From assembly GCF_030247195.1 (NCBI RefSeq), contig NC_080672.1, positions 251,953,556 to 252,017,555 of the forward strand: DNA of 64,000 nucleotides. The letters are read 5' to 3'. Positions 24,956 through 36,097 of this stretch are shown here, one piece after another. Below the pieces are notes generated by a model. It was not told where the DNA came from, made no database searches, and was given only the letters and a program-made list of their open reading frames with translations. The stretch is from Topomyia yanbarensis. Its lineage: Eukaryota; Arthropoda; Insecta; Diptera; Culicidae. A program made the translations under genes and the position numbers. How positions within the stretch are numbered: the first letter of the stretch is position 1; each line of letters begins with the position of its first letter.

Positions 24956-27549
24956 CCCGATCAGAAAGAAATAACAAAATTATTACAGACTGAGTTACTT
25001 TGTTATGATAACAAGTTGTGTTATAACTTTGGTCTCGTTAGTTGGTAAAATAACAGAAAACATAACAGAAATTCTTCTAGTACATATCAAAAATATGACA
25101 ACCTGTGATAGGCTTCTATCAGAATTACAACAAAATTTGTTAGGTTCTCTCACGGCCAATATAGCTTTTATTACCTATTGTATAGTATCAACGAATTTAG
25201 AGTGCAGGTCTAAAAATAGAATAAAATAGAAAAATATAGCATACATTAAGGCGCTTTTCGTTTGGATGCAAAAAGCTTCATGTAGCAAAAGCTTTCTATA
25301 GTTTTGTCAAACGATTGCATACATGCTGGCTGATTGTTATTATGAATATATGACACGCTGATCGTTATTAGTGGATATAGTGATTTGAACCTGGGTATTC
25401 TGATTTTGATGGGGATGTTTCCTGCATGAACCAACGACGTTGCTTTCGACCGATGTTTAATGTTAGCATAATATTCTACGCATTCGTCAAGGGCAAAACG
25501 ATTATAGATGCAGAAGATGTTTCCAGAACGCACACATTGGACTTTGCCAAAGCCAAAGGACTGTTTGTTTTCCTTGTATAATACGCTTTGTTTTCAAACA
25601 GTTTTGCTCACTACTACAGCTGCCTATATTACGATAGACTGAATAGCTTTATAATATCTGTTCAGATTAGGAAAGTGGGGCTATTTTTAGATTCTGAATA
25701 GTGCGCTTCGGTGCTTTTCTTGTACGTTAACATGATTTACACGATTTTTAGGAATAATGTCGATGCGATATGGTAACATTTAGCGGATAATTTACTTACA
25801 TTATTTTACGGAGAATACGACAAATGTTACTTGTGATTCCTAATAGATTTATAGGCATTTTTAAAATGGGGAAGATTAAGCAAATCAGTACAATTATCTC
25901 ACATCTAATAAATTCGCAGAAATGCATTTTTTTACAATAGTTCAATCTATCAACTGCGAATATTATAACAGATAATCATAAAATTCGAGAAATTGAGGAG
26001 GATTCTTCGGTGTGACGAATTTTAGAATATTTCATGTTTTCTAAAATACAATTTCTTTTCTAAATTTTATTTAGTTTTAAGGAGGTAATTATTCTATATT
26101 TTTACATTAAAGTTTTTAGCTATTTCAAGCACTATCTAAAACACATATTTAAATTGTAACAGCAAACAATAATACCAGCTGGGATGTGTATTTATTCAGA
26201 GATTTCTAGGCCATTTTGAAATATTGATAGCTTTATGCAGCATACTCACAAATATTAATCTTTCAACAATTTTAACAGGTCACATTATTCCTTTTTAACT
26301 TTCTACAAAATGAATCAAGTATCTTGATTATTACGAAAATTTGTTAGTTCGATGTTTTTTAAGACGAACGAAGCACCATCGAATACAACGGCAACATTGG
26401 TACATATGCGCATTCAAAGTAATTGTCAGTTCATCGTAAATGTCAAACTGTCTTAGGTGGAATGAAAAGATACAACAATCTCAAACTCAAACATTTTTAT
26501 GCGGGGGTTGAAATAAAAAAAAATTACAATGCTCTGGCAATTCGGAGAACGCACAAAATCAGATACCCACAAACTGGACAAGTTTCGGTTGTTTATGAAA
26601 AACCCGCATAAATTGGAAAAATCGGACTGAAGATCCTCGAAGATCCTCAAAATTCATAACGGTATTGTGGAAATCAGTATATATCAAACAGTTTTTTAAG
26701 TTCTGAAAATTCGTTTTCGCAATATGTACAATTAATTAAAAGAAAATTATTTATAGAATCATTTGACTAAACCATAACAAATAGTTTAAAAATGCTTTTT
26801 TATTTGAATCCGCGTTTCTTTATTTCATCTGGAGTGCTTGATACTTCCTGCATCTTCTTTACAATAAGTTTTATATGAAAATTATATTCTTTAGAATAGC
26901 TTGTTGATAACTTTGCGATTCCAAAACTAATTTGAACAAAGGCTTAAACATTGAAATCATATGCTCCATATTCGAAATTGCGTGTCAGACGAGTGTCTCA
27001 GAAAATAGGTAATCTCTTAATCAACATGCAGCCAACTATGTTAAACACCTATTTTCAAGTTTTCCGACCTCTTGCATCTAAAACTTATCTATTCTCAAAT
27101 TCGTGGAACTTTGAATGTCCATGTGGAAAACGCAAATATAAGAAAATCAATAAAAACTTCGAAAATTTGCTTTAAAAAGTTGAATAAATACGCATAAAAA
27201 GAGGCTTCAGCGTATTAGCAAATAGACGATCATTGGTGTAATATAACAATCATTCACAGTTGATCGATTGATTTGTTTATTGGGGCTTAAACCAACTGGT
27301 CATTTACCCGCTCTACAGTTTACAGTTAGCGTTCAAAGATAATTGTGAAAGAATATGTAATATATTATAACATCATCGTTATATGCGTATATTAAAATCA
27401 TATTAGCAGTTCAATGATATCACCAGAAGATATAATCTTGATATAAGTTTGCTTGCCTTGCTGATATATCACAAAAATAACACAGTGAGTAATAAATATC
27501 AACATGAGATATAAATTTGATAGCTTTCTGTTATGTCGTTCTGATCGGG
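24956..27549. mobile_element. 2.6-kb inverted-repeat transposon inserted in copy A
   Basis: The left end CCCGATCAGAAAGAAATAAC (24956) and the reverse complement of the right end, CCCGATCAGAACGACATAAC (ending at 27549), agree at 18 of 20 positions. Copy B at 46233-46240 ('cagttacatatcagg') shows the uninterrupted site, so this is a real insertion. TT flanks both ends, giving a 2- to 3-bp TT(A) duplication. The interior is AT-rich and contains repeated 'ataaca' words near the ends. Short frames (for example 25246-25533 minus and 26951-27175 plus) show no transposase motifs. Superfamily unassigned. Confidence 0.82.
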
Positions 27550-28536
27550 TTACTTATCAGGACCCCATTCCGACAATTTATCAAAAGTCCTCATGATGTT
27601 TACAACAACAGGTTATCGCCGTTGCTTGGAGTTATTTATTTCGCTTTTTATTTTCCGATATGTTTCAGATCGATCCGATAGTTATAAGTTAGAAATATTG
27701 CAGTCAGAAGGTTCGCACAAATGAACATTTTAGTACTGATAAGTTATCAAGTTCCTTCCAGACAACTTGGAAGTGTTCGGTGATTATTTCTAGCGGTTGT
27801 AGATAGTAAAATGAAATACAAAATTCGTTTTATCGAAATAATGTTTAGCTTATTTCAATGGATTATTACTATATTGAACAATAAATAGGCGACAAAGAGT
27901 AATCAACAAACAACAAGCCATAACTTTTAAAGTATTCAAAATAGATATTTAAAGTCTTTAGTAAAGTTATTCGCAAAAGTAAGAGCTACAAATTTGCTGA
28001 AGATATCATTTCGATATAATCACTTCCAAGAAAATTTGTGAAAATATCTCACTCATAGGGGGATTAATCAGCAAAAGCACAATACCAAAAGAAAGGGCAT
28101 ATTGCCTCCATTAAATTCTCCGAAGATACTATTGACCTAAAATAAGCCGTTTTGGCGTTAAAAATAGATTACATGTTTTTGGTCATATTTCTGGCAATGG
28201 GGAATGATAAAAATCTTTCGTCCGCATTTAATGTTAAATATCTCTTTTGATAATAGTTCGATTTTAACAATCTATAGCTTGTTCGAAAGGTATTCGTTGA
28301 AGCTGTCTAAAAACATATAAATTGTTAATCTATGTTGTCAATTTCGGCAGATAATTTAAAAAAACTGCGAAAAACGCCATTTTTACGCATTCAAACATTC
28401 ATATCTTGGAAACTAAACATCAGAATCAAAAACAAATTAATAGCGTTCATACTGTTTTTTAGTTCTTTCATTTAAAATTGGTTTGGATAAGATCGGCTCA
28501 GCCATTGCTGAGAAACACGAATGAGAATTTGTCCGT

Positions 28537-28582
28537 TACATACACACACACACACAGACACACACACACACACACACAGACA
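28537..28582. repeat. CA microsatellite in the copy A tail
   Basis: A run of CA dinucleotides interrupted by single 'caga' steps. The matching site in copy B (about 47055-47068) is much shorter, so the tract has expanded or contracted since duplication. Confidence 0.85.
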
Positions 28583-28700
28583 TTGTCCCAAATCGTCGAG
28601 CTGAGTCAATTGGTATATAAGACTCGGCCCTCCGGGCCTCGGAAAAAATCTTGAAAGTTTGAGCGAATTCTATACATTTCTTTTATAAGAAATGTAAAAA

Positions 28701-30109
28701 GGAGTCATAAATTTAAACTCTCATATATGTTCACGAATATACCCCATACGCCGCACGTAACCATATTTACGGGTTGCGATTCTACCGGTACGCTCAGCAA
28801 TGTAAATCGTAACGCACTGACTGCCTGCTCTACGGCAAGCCGAGCCTAATTTTATTGGTGCGTAAATTGCATCCCCTCCTGGGAAAACAGTTTTGCACGA
28901 ATGCACTCTGTGCGGGATTGTTTTGAAAAAGCGGCATTGAGGCAACGAGACGCAGTATGGTGCACAACACTAAATTAGCGAAAATTAAATTAAATTGGTC
29001 TGACATTTGTGGATGAGCGAATAATAGTTAAACCGGGAGTTAATGGTGTATTCCATTTTTCGCATTCCAAGAGTAGCATAGCTATTGATCAAGGACTGGA
29101 AAAGCTGACTACTATACACAAACGGCATTTCATCGTAAAACACGATTCGGCCGATACAAGCCAATGACACAATTGAAGAACGACCGCACTTCCGATCGTA
29201 GAGATGTACTTTCCGGACATATTGTTATGTCAGTTTTCTTACCCAAGCTGCAATTTTTGTTACTGGAACAATTTCATAATAAGTTTTCATCAAAACTGCT
29301 TCAATTTTTTGTTGCAAACTGATTTTGCAGTAGTTGCTGGGACAAAAATAGAACTCGGGGTAGTGCTTAGGGAGGATGTGGCTTTTTTAATACAATGTGA
29401 AACTTCAATTGCGTGGAGCATTAACAAAAATTATGAAATTATTAAAATATATGATTTAGCCACAAATAAAATTCTTAAAATCGGCTTCGATTCCTGCGGA
29501 GTCTTAATTAAATTAGGTGATAAATTACGCAACGTAAAAATTGTCCAAAATTTCATTCATTAATAAAACTCTTTTTCGAATATTCACAAAAATCATGCGT
29601 TCAACAATTTGGCAAACTCCTTGATTTGAAAATGTCCAAAACTATTGATTTTCAACTACCAATAATTTGACTTTTGATAGAAAACTTTCCCAAAAAATTG
29701 AAAACTTCACCATTTTGGGCCATTGTTACCGTCACGTCTACGAACATCCAGAACCGACCAATCACCGAAAATCAAATAGCAATCATTGTCGTTAATTCTG
29801 ACCTGTAATCTTTTCCAAAATGCTTACTGCTGATAAAATCATGCCGTGATCATCTGTTCACGTCATCAAAGTAGTCCCGGCTTGCAAGAGAACGGCTCGG
29901 TTGATTTTTATATGATATTAATATCAAATTAAAGGTAATTTCAAGCTCTTCAATGTGAATCCAAAAAAATTAATATATAATATTTACTATGGTAGCTAAA
30001 AAATTTTTTAAATTGTTTTAGCCAAAAATATTAAACAATTCAAATTATTTTTAATTGTTTCAGGTTCATATTGAAGAGTTACCAATAATTTTTATTTATT
30101 TTTAGGCCT
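28701..30109. other. Unassigned spacer with two coding-like stretches
   Basis: A GC-richer stretch at 28720-28970 holds a 74-codon minus-strand ATG frame (28945-28721). A plus-strand ATG frame of 119 codons spans 29204-29563 and has a plausible acceptor ('ctgattttgcag' ending at 29329) within it. Neither resembles a protein I know. An inverted pair 'ctcttcaatgtgaa' (29949-29962) and 'ttcatattgaagag' (30065-30078) marks a probable small AT-rich MITE at about 29933-30083. Confidence 0.4.
29204..29563 (+). CDS. Hypothetical 119-codon open frame (or 3' exon), unrecognised
   Basis: An uninterrupted ATG frame ending in tandem TAA TAA. From about residue 42 the sequence is mixed in composition and looks more protein-like ('AVVAGTKIELGVVLRED', 'YEIIKIYDLATNKILKIGF') than the hydrophobic, Phe- and Cys-rich first part. 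A splice acceptor just before that point would explain the difference. I cannot name a family; a beta-propeller or viral-type origin is only a guess. It may equally be a chance frame in AT-rich DNA. Confidence 0.2.
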   Translation: MYFPDILLCQFSYPSCNFCYWNNFIISFHQNCFNFLLQTDFAVVAGTKIELGVVLREDVAFLIQCETSIAWSINKNYEIIKIYDLATNKILKIGFDSCGVLIKLGDKLRNVKIVQNFIH

Positions 30110-30985
30110 TGAAAAACATGATTTCTATAACCACGCGCAAGATTCAGTATGGTTTTAACCGTTTATATGACAATCCCCCTCACATACCGATAGTAGCAAT
30201 CGTATCAAGGGCAGAGAAGCGAAGGCGGATATTGAAGAAAGAGGGGAGGGGGAAATCAAACTTGCAACATTACGGTAAACGGAAGATCAGCGATATTAAT
30301 TACAGCCTCGGGTTGTCGACATCATTGACCGGGTCGACAGCTGGTGTTCTTCTGGACCCGCAGAGAATCATCCTATCGTGTTCAGGATATCAAGTCGCAC
30401 TCGTTTTAAATTCTGATATTTATCGTTCTAATAAAAAGGTAGATGAAGGAAATATAGGGAAGATTGTGACTTGCCAGGATATCCCGAATTGGAACATTGC
30501 ATGGTGTATCTCGTGTCCGGAGGGAATCCTTTAACTGTGACCTGGCGCGATCGGTGGCTGATTTTTCTGGTTTTGATATAGCGATGACCTTCACTTGCCT
30601 CCAGTCATAAGGGACGCTATTACCCACAAGGAACTTGTTAAATAAATTCAACAAGTGACTTCGCAGTGTCAGGCAGATTCTTCAGGAAGTTGAATTTGAT
30701 TCTGTCTAACCCCGGAGCGTTATTGTTCCATGATAAAAGAGTAAGTGAGAACTATAGCATCTAAAACGAAACAGTTGACGGCGTCGCGAAGAGACACCGC
30801 GTGATACATTTTCTGTACCGAGACAGGGTCCGGACAAATCTTCTTAGTGAAAGCGAATATCGAGCTGTTTGAATATTCCACGTTCTCGTTGGTACTGTTT
30901 CAGTTACGTCGAGCCGTTCCCCATAGAGTGCTCATCGCTGTTTCTCTCGATAACCCGAAAACGAAACAATGCCAATAACTTTCAA
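30110..30985 (-). pseudogene. Second, internally deleted copy of the RNase H non-LTR retrotransposon
   Basis: On the minus strand, 30985-30548 matches the intact element's ORF2 linker and early RT region (38745-38290). 30547-30415 matches the last codons of ORF2 (36236-36100) and 30410-30110 matches its 3' UTR. The segment corresponding to about 36237-38289 is missing, including the RT active site, the thumb and RNase H. A frame at 30654-30406 runs straight through the deletion joint, from an RT-like 'LLNLFNKF'-type segment to the protein's C-terminal tail. The 5' end is truncated near 30985, which corresponds to 38745 in the intact copy. Many point changes mark it as older than the copy at 35221-41415. 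Confidence 0.9.
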
Positions 30986-30989
30986 GCTT

Positions 30990-32176
30990 GATAACTTAAA
31001 CAATTGGAATTATTTTTTTTACTATTTTCTTACAAAAAAACAATGATATCCTTCCTAATTTCTTTTTAAACATAAAATAGCAAAAAAGCCGCTCTCTTAC
31101 GATGCGGGAGGCCAACTGAAAAAAGTGGCGACTCTGCGCTTTAATTTCTTCCAAATCAACGAATATATTTTAACAAAAAAATATCATTTAATATTTAAAC
31201 TTTTCCATCCCCCCATAAGAAAATATGAAATCCTTTTCCAGTCTTGAACACAGTTATGATAATCTGCAGTGTGAATGGTAGAACAAGAACTAATGGGAAT
31301 CTAATCTCATTAAATATCTTTCAAATATTACACTCGAAGAAGTTTTTACTGCAATTTTTCAAATAACATACCTAACACTTGATACTGCGATCATCACAAG
31401 GAGTGTAGTTGTTCTTCGACAGAAGATTTTGGCACTAATTAAATAATGCTAACATTGCTATTTTTTTAACTATATTAAAAATACTTTGCCATAAACATTC
31501 ATTTTTAGCCGTTTCTCCGTCAATGCCCCCGCGCCTTGAAGGCGACTGGTTCTAAGCCTCTGCTTGTAAACCTGATTACCTTCCTTCTCCAGCAGAAGAT
31601 GAATATGAATTTTAATGTTCTCATCTCGACAAGAGTTGCCTTTCTCCCATTCAGGAGGCTATAAAAGCGCGTTATGACGATCATAATCACATTGTTCGTG
31701 AATGTCTTTTCTTATAATGCTCAGAGTGGTTGCGTATTCGAAGAAGACCGAAACTAAGAAATTTCCTCCCCTTTATAGTGCCACCACCACCCTTTGGAAA
31801 AGTTCTTGTTGGCAGCTCGCCTGTCGTCTATTTGTCGTTACAAGTAATACCGGCACAACATATGAACTAACGTGTTGGTACGTGGATATTAAAAATGTTT
31901 AGGGGAACCTGGGGCTGTTCGGATCCATGTAAGCAAATCTAAATCTAATCTAAGCCATTGAATGATGGAATTGGCGGTCTCAATAAACCCGTAAGCTCAT
32001 TATCACAAAGGTGGTCAGCGTTTTGAAAATATCTGTGCTTTTATCCACATAAAAATTTAATCCATAAAATAGAAGCTTCAAGCTTTCCAAAACACTTCAC
32101 ATTGATTTGTTACTTTAATCTCGATTGTATTATTATATTTTTTTGTATTTTAGAAAGGCGCGTCCACAAATATGTA
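30990..32176. other. Unassigned DNA, no gene supported
   Basis: AT-rich with short, unrecognised frames (for example 31702-31902). I see no repeat boundary or RNA gene. Confidence 0.4.
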
Positions 32177-32480
32177 CACACCAAAAAATCTGGATTTTAT
32201 CGTTGACGGAATTCCAAACTTGCCACAATCTAACAAACCGTAATTGACGAAATGACGAAATATAACCGTGTTCTGTTTAATTTTACATGAAAGATGTACT
32301 TTTCATTCACAGTGCCATAAAATTACACCCTTCAACATTTCAAACGAACGCCACATGTGGAGTAAAATTCCGTGACTCGCAAAATGTAAAAGTAAATTCA
32401 AACGTGAAACTAAGTCATTTTTGATGCTCGTATATGTCATGGTCAGGAGACGTAAAGTTACACGATTTTTTCTAGGTGTG
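32177..32480. mobile_element. 304-bp MITE with CACACC ends, TA target
   Basis: The left end CACACCAAAAAATC and the right end (reverse complement CACACCTAGAAAAAATCG) form a terminal inverted repeat with a 3-base indel. TA flanks both sides (32175-32176 and 32481-32482). The interior contains several 'gtaaaatt' and 'aaattacac' words and no frame. The ends resemble the element at 33857-34108. Confidence 0.75.
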
Positions 32481-32482
32481 TA

Positions 32483-33856
32483 TGACAGCCAGAAAACCTA
32501 ACAATGTTCCGAGAAATCGGTCTTAATAGCCCCGGATACCCCTATACGCTTCTGCACCAGGCTAAATTTGCCTCTCACTTCACCAGTGCTAACGGGCAGA
32601 CAAGTTTTGGCGAACAGAACGACATTTACTCTCGAAACGGGAAAATTTTAATAAGCGCGCCTCATAATTTATAAATACCAAGAGGAAAGCATATTAACAA
32701 GAAATTCTTCGCGAATCTATGGAAATGCCAATATTATGTTTTATAGTTATCACAGCTTTCATGGCAAACTTCATTTGATTACTAGATATGTATGAATGTA
32801 TTTTAACATCAGTGCTTAATTACATCAATCTTATGCATTTGAACACAAAGAAAAAATAATTATCCTTCACATGTATGAAAATGATCCAGCTCTCTCAGTT
32901 ATATGAACTATTAGTTCAGCCAATATCGATATTTGACTCTATTTTATTCAAAAGGAATCGTTATAACGACACTGGTAGAGCAACATAGATAGTTTTAGGA
33001 CACTATCAACTACGCTGGTTTTTAAATGATGATCAAATTTACGCAACTTATCGGTTTGAAGAGTGATCATCCGTTCATCGAATCTTGTTACTATAATGTA
33101 GCAAGGTCACAAGACGGCAGATGGCGCCAGGCGTAAACATGCCTTTGTTACCTTCTTCTCGCGAGCCCTTTGCCGGAGTCAATCCTGTCAGCATGATCTG
33201 TCGCCGCGTGGACGGGTTTCCTTCTTACTCTCTTTTTTCAACTGCACGACACATTCGCTCGATATATCAAATTGTATGATCAAATCAAACCTCTTTTGTA
33301 GTAATGCCTTTTTGTGCCACTTCTGCTGTAACTCAGAGGAAAGCTGCGGTGGTTTCACTTCTCTGCACCCAGTATTTTTTCAGGCATTTGTCATTGAACC
33401 GCGTTGTTCGTCTGTTTTAGACTGGCTCGTGGGAGATAAAATCAAGAATGTTCAGTCCGGCGGGCGTCCTAAAGTGCTCCTCCCGCAAAAGATTTTATAG
33501 AGCGAAATCACTGTTTTACCTTTTCCCGATACCTACATATTCTCTGCTGTGGTGGTAAATTGCTTGGCCACAGCAAGACGGGAAAAAACGATTTTTCCAC
33601 AAGATTAGTCGGCTGCTGTCACACGCTTGACACCCAAATATCTATTAACAAGTTTACGGTGGAGCCGAAAAGCTAATTTATTTTGTCATGATATACAATT
33701 GATCAGCACAGAACCTACTCTCGGCTGGCTTTTGTGTGGGATGGTATCAGTTTTGCGTTCTGTTTAGCAATTTCGATTAATGTGAAGCCTTGACGCATTA
33801 TTTAGATAGAGTAAGCAAAGGAGTGACAATTTTAGATCACAATACAATCCTAAATA
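32483..33856. other. Unassigned DNA, GC-richer at 33100-33800
   Basis: No gene is recognised. The 33100-33740 stretch is closer to balanced composition than its surroundings, with a 74-codon ATG frame (33276-33500) lacking any known motif. It may be unique non-repeat DNA. Confidence 0.4.
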
Positions 33857-34108
33857 CACACTAAGAAAAAATGAAAATTACATTTGACGTAAACAACATT
33901 GTGACGTATTTTGCTGTCTAATAATGGAATTTTACATGTTTTGACATGTGAAATAAAATTTTGTGTCACTTTTGATGTAAAACTCAGTTGAATATAGCTG
34001 GAGAATAATGAACAAAGCACATTTTTACATGTTCTTGAATGTAAATTCAAGTGAATTGTGACGCTCCTTTTATGTGCATCATGCGAGATGTAAATATTTT
34101 TAAGTGTG
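33857..34108. mobile_element. 252-bp MITE with CACACT ends, TA target
   Basis: Begins CACACTAAGAAAAAATG and ends with the inverse 'atatttttaagtgtg'. TA lies on both sides (33855-33856 and 34109-34110). The interior repeats 'ttacatgttt' and 'gatgtaaa' words. No coding capacity. Confidence 0.78.
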
Positions 34109-34118
34109 TAATGTAATA

Positions 34119-34255
34119 CACACTTAGAAAAAATGAAAATTACATTGGATGTAAATAAAATTACTACGTATTTTGCTATCTAATAATATACATATAAAAT
34201 AAAATATTGTGTCTCTTTTGATGTAAAACGTAGAATTGCAAATAAATATGTGAAA
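34119..34255. mobile_element. Partial second copy of the CACACT MITE, in tandem
   Basis: Starting CACACTTAGAAAAAATG at 34119, it follows the first 130 bp of the 33857 element ('gaaaattacatt', 'acgtattttgct', 'cttttgatgtaaaac') and then stops. It lies only 10 bp after the first copy and in the same orientation. The right end is missing, so this is a truncated head-to-tail neighbour. Confidence 0.72.
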
Positions 34256-34274
34256 CAAATTAAATGTCTTATAT

Positions 34275-34450
34275 TTTTGGCTTTGTCATATAAAGAAAGG
34301 CTATGCAATCACTGTAAAAATTCTCATAAACTGGTACAACCATGATGTCCAAATGATGTAAAACATTAAAATAGGTTCAACACTACTCTAGTTTGCGGGT
34401 CTGGATCACTAATGATCAATCAAAGCAGCTTTGGCCACTAGAGTGACAGA
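34275..34450 (-). repeat. Fragment of the gagaaaggc-tailed repeat family
   Basis: The minus-strand reading gives the tail 'agtgattgcatagcctttc' followed by a near 'tatatgac' hairpin. Its other end, 'accatgatgtccaaatgatg'...'attaaaataggttcaacac', recurs at 50780-50830. It is a short interspersed repeat fragment directly left of block B. Confidence 0.55.
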
Positions 34451-35207
34451 AAAAAACGTTTTTAATCCACCTAACAGTGTGATGAGACATTTCTTATAAC
34501 TCTTATCACTCTTCGGATATTATATCGTTTGAGAACATTTAGAACTTGATGCTTCGCGATGTTTTTGATAACACATACTACATGGGATAGTGGCAGGACT
34601 CAGAGAATCGCTCAAATCAGCATAGGACAACATCAGTGCTAGAAATCTCAAACCAAATCAATGGGAAAGCGAAAAATGGCCCATAAAATAGACATACCAA
34701 CGAATTATTGTTAATGCTCTGTTAATAAAATATCTATATTGTGGTGGGAAAACTGAATTTCCCTAAATGGGTTATATATTGTACTGAGCCAAAAAATCGA
34801 AATTTTTTTTTGAATCGATTTGAAGTTTATACTTTACTCAAATTTCCAACGCGAACTGAGAACTAAGAAATCAACGCTTTTTCATGAAAAGGACGATACT
34901 AGCAGTGATACCATTCAAAGAAAATCAACAGTGAATATTTCCAGACTTGGTTTTATTTCCTATTTAAGAACTATTGTGTTTTTTTACATCCTAGATTGCA
35001 TGATTCAATGATCGAAACCCAAAACTTCATAAAGTATTTGAAATTATTAAAGTAAAATTTGTTTTTGCTATTGAAATTGACAAAATGATGGTATCGCCCC
35101 TTTGGCGATTGTTTACTTTTTCTGTCCCACCAATCAGCATTGAAGTATCAGTTACGTTTTTTACAATAACTACCGTTCTACACCACCGATTTCGTCCGTG
35201 TTTTTTC

Positions 35208-35220
35208 AATAGAGATTATT
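35208..35220. repeat. Target-site duplication of the LINE, 3' side
   Basis: AATAGAGATTATT (35208-35220) recurs at 41416-41428 on the other side of the retrotransposon. Block A at about 21876-21895 shows the related uninterrupted sequence. The TT at the right edge merges with the T-run of the tail, so the duplication could be 11-13 bp. Confidence 0.9.
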
Positions 35221-35238
35221 TTTTTTTTTTTTTTTTTT

Positions 35239-35244
35239 TTTATT
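35239..35244 (-). terminator. AATAAA polyadenylation signal fused to the A-tail
   Basis: The last templated bases on the minus strand read 'gaaatgaataaa' and run directly into the A-tail. AATAAA is therefore at the extreme 3' end of the element, immediately before the adenosine run. Confidence 0.6.
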
Positions 35245-36097
35245 CATTTCGTTTATTTGATAGGCACAAATGCGTTAGCTTGGCGGTGCCAAATGCTTTT
35301 GTTTTTACATTTTGGATATCTTAAAACTAGGAGGTTACAATGTTGAAATATTTTTTTTTACAAAGGAAAAGAAAGTTTACAGCTATCTTAAGACTAGAAA
35401 TACGATTCAATATACAAAAGAGGGCCAAAAGATTTTTTTATGAAAAAAATTAAAACAAGGGATTCACTTTGATATACAAGAGGGGGAGTAATAGTATTTT
35501 ACGAAATATTTTACGGTTATCTTAAAACTAACAATATAGTTTAGTACACAAAAGGGGGAACAAATATTTATGAGAAATTTCACAGAAATCTTAAAACTAG
35601 GGATTCAATTCTATTTACAAGATGGAGGACAAGAGTTTCAATAAAGAGTAAAAATTATAGCTATCTTAAAACTAGGAATACAGAATACTAATTTGAATTT
35701 TTTAACTAAAACTTATGCTTGGTCAAGATATTCAAAGGGTGGCTTATTTCCGCATCAGTGTAGCAGCAGTTGTATCAAAGACAGGGGAGAGACAGGGAAA
35801 GAAGAGCAAAACTTGCAACTTTCGCTCGAACGGCGGGGGGGGGGGGGGGGAGGGAGATCAGCGTATCAAATTTGCGCCTCAGTCTAGTAAGTCGTCGAGT
35901 ACCGGATTGGCGGATGGTATTCTTCGGACCCGCGGGGAATCCTTCAAAAGTCATCGGACCTCGAGTCGCTCTCGCTTCAGTTTCCTTCTATGCAGGCGTA
36001 GTGGTAAGGGCGACGGCGGTTACATAGTGGCACTCTGGAGCTGATCGGTTCCACAAGGCAGGAGGAAACTCTAAAAACGAGAAATAAAAGAGAGGGG
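35242..36097 (-). other. 3' UTR of the retrotransposon, with 'atcttaaaacta' repeats
   Basis: Read on the plus strand, the phrase 'tatcttaaaactaggaatac' or close variants occurs at about 35318, 35381, 35517, 35589 and 35659. These are diverged tandem units of roughly 65-135 bp, each followed by 'caaaagaggg'-like purine stretches. Nearer the stop codon is a homopolymer (G on plus, 35836-35851). Plus-strand open frames of 64-109 codons here (35693-36044) are accidental. The repeats may be part of the 3' recognition region for reverse transcription; this is inference. Confidence 0.75.

Larger units (their letters stand above)
21130..28700. repeat. Composite repeat block, copy A
   Basis: From about 21130 ('taatccacctaacagtgtga') to 28700 ('ataagaaatgtaaaaa') this sequence is collinear with 34455-47186 and above roughly 90 percent identical by eye outside insertions. 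Without its private 2594-bp insertion, copy A is about 4.98 kb. Internally it contains three stretches each ending in a 'cctttctatatgagaaaggc'-type or related tail (near 24275, 24690 and 28700), suggesting fused or nested retroelement-like units. Differences from copy B include a 13-bp deletion near 21289 and about 250 bp (roughly 28260-28510) that B lacks. Open frames here, such as the 133-codon minus frame at 22016-22417, are broken in copy B and are not genes. Confidence 0.85.

Noticed and set aside
35693..36044. Plus-strand frames with poly-Gly
   Set aside because: They lie antisense in the LINE 3' UTR across a G homopolymer; no independent support.
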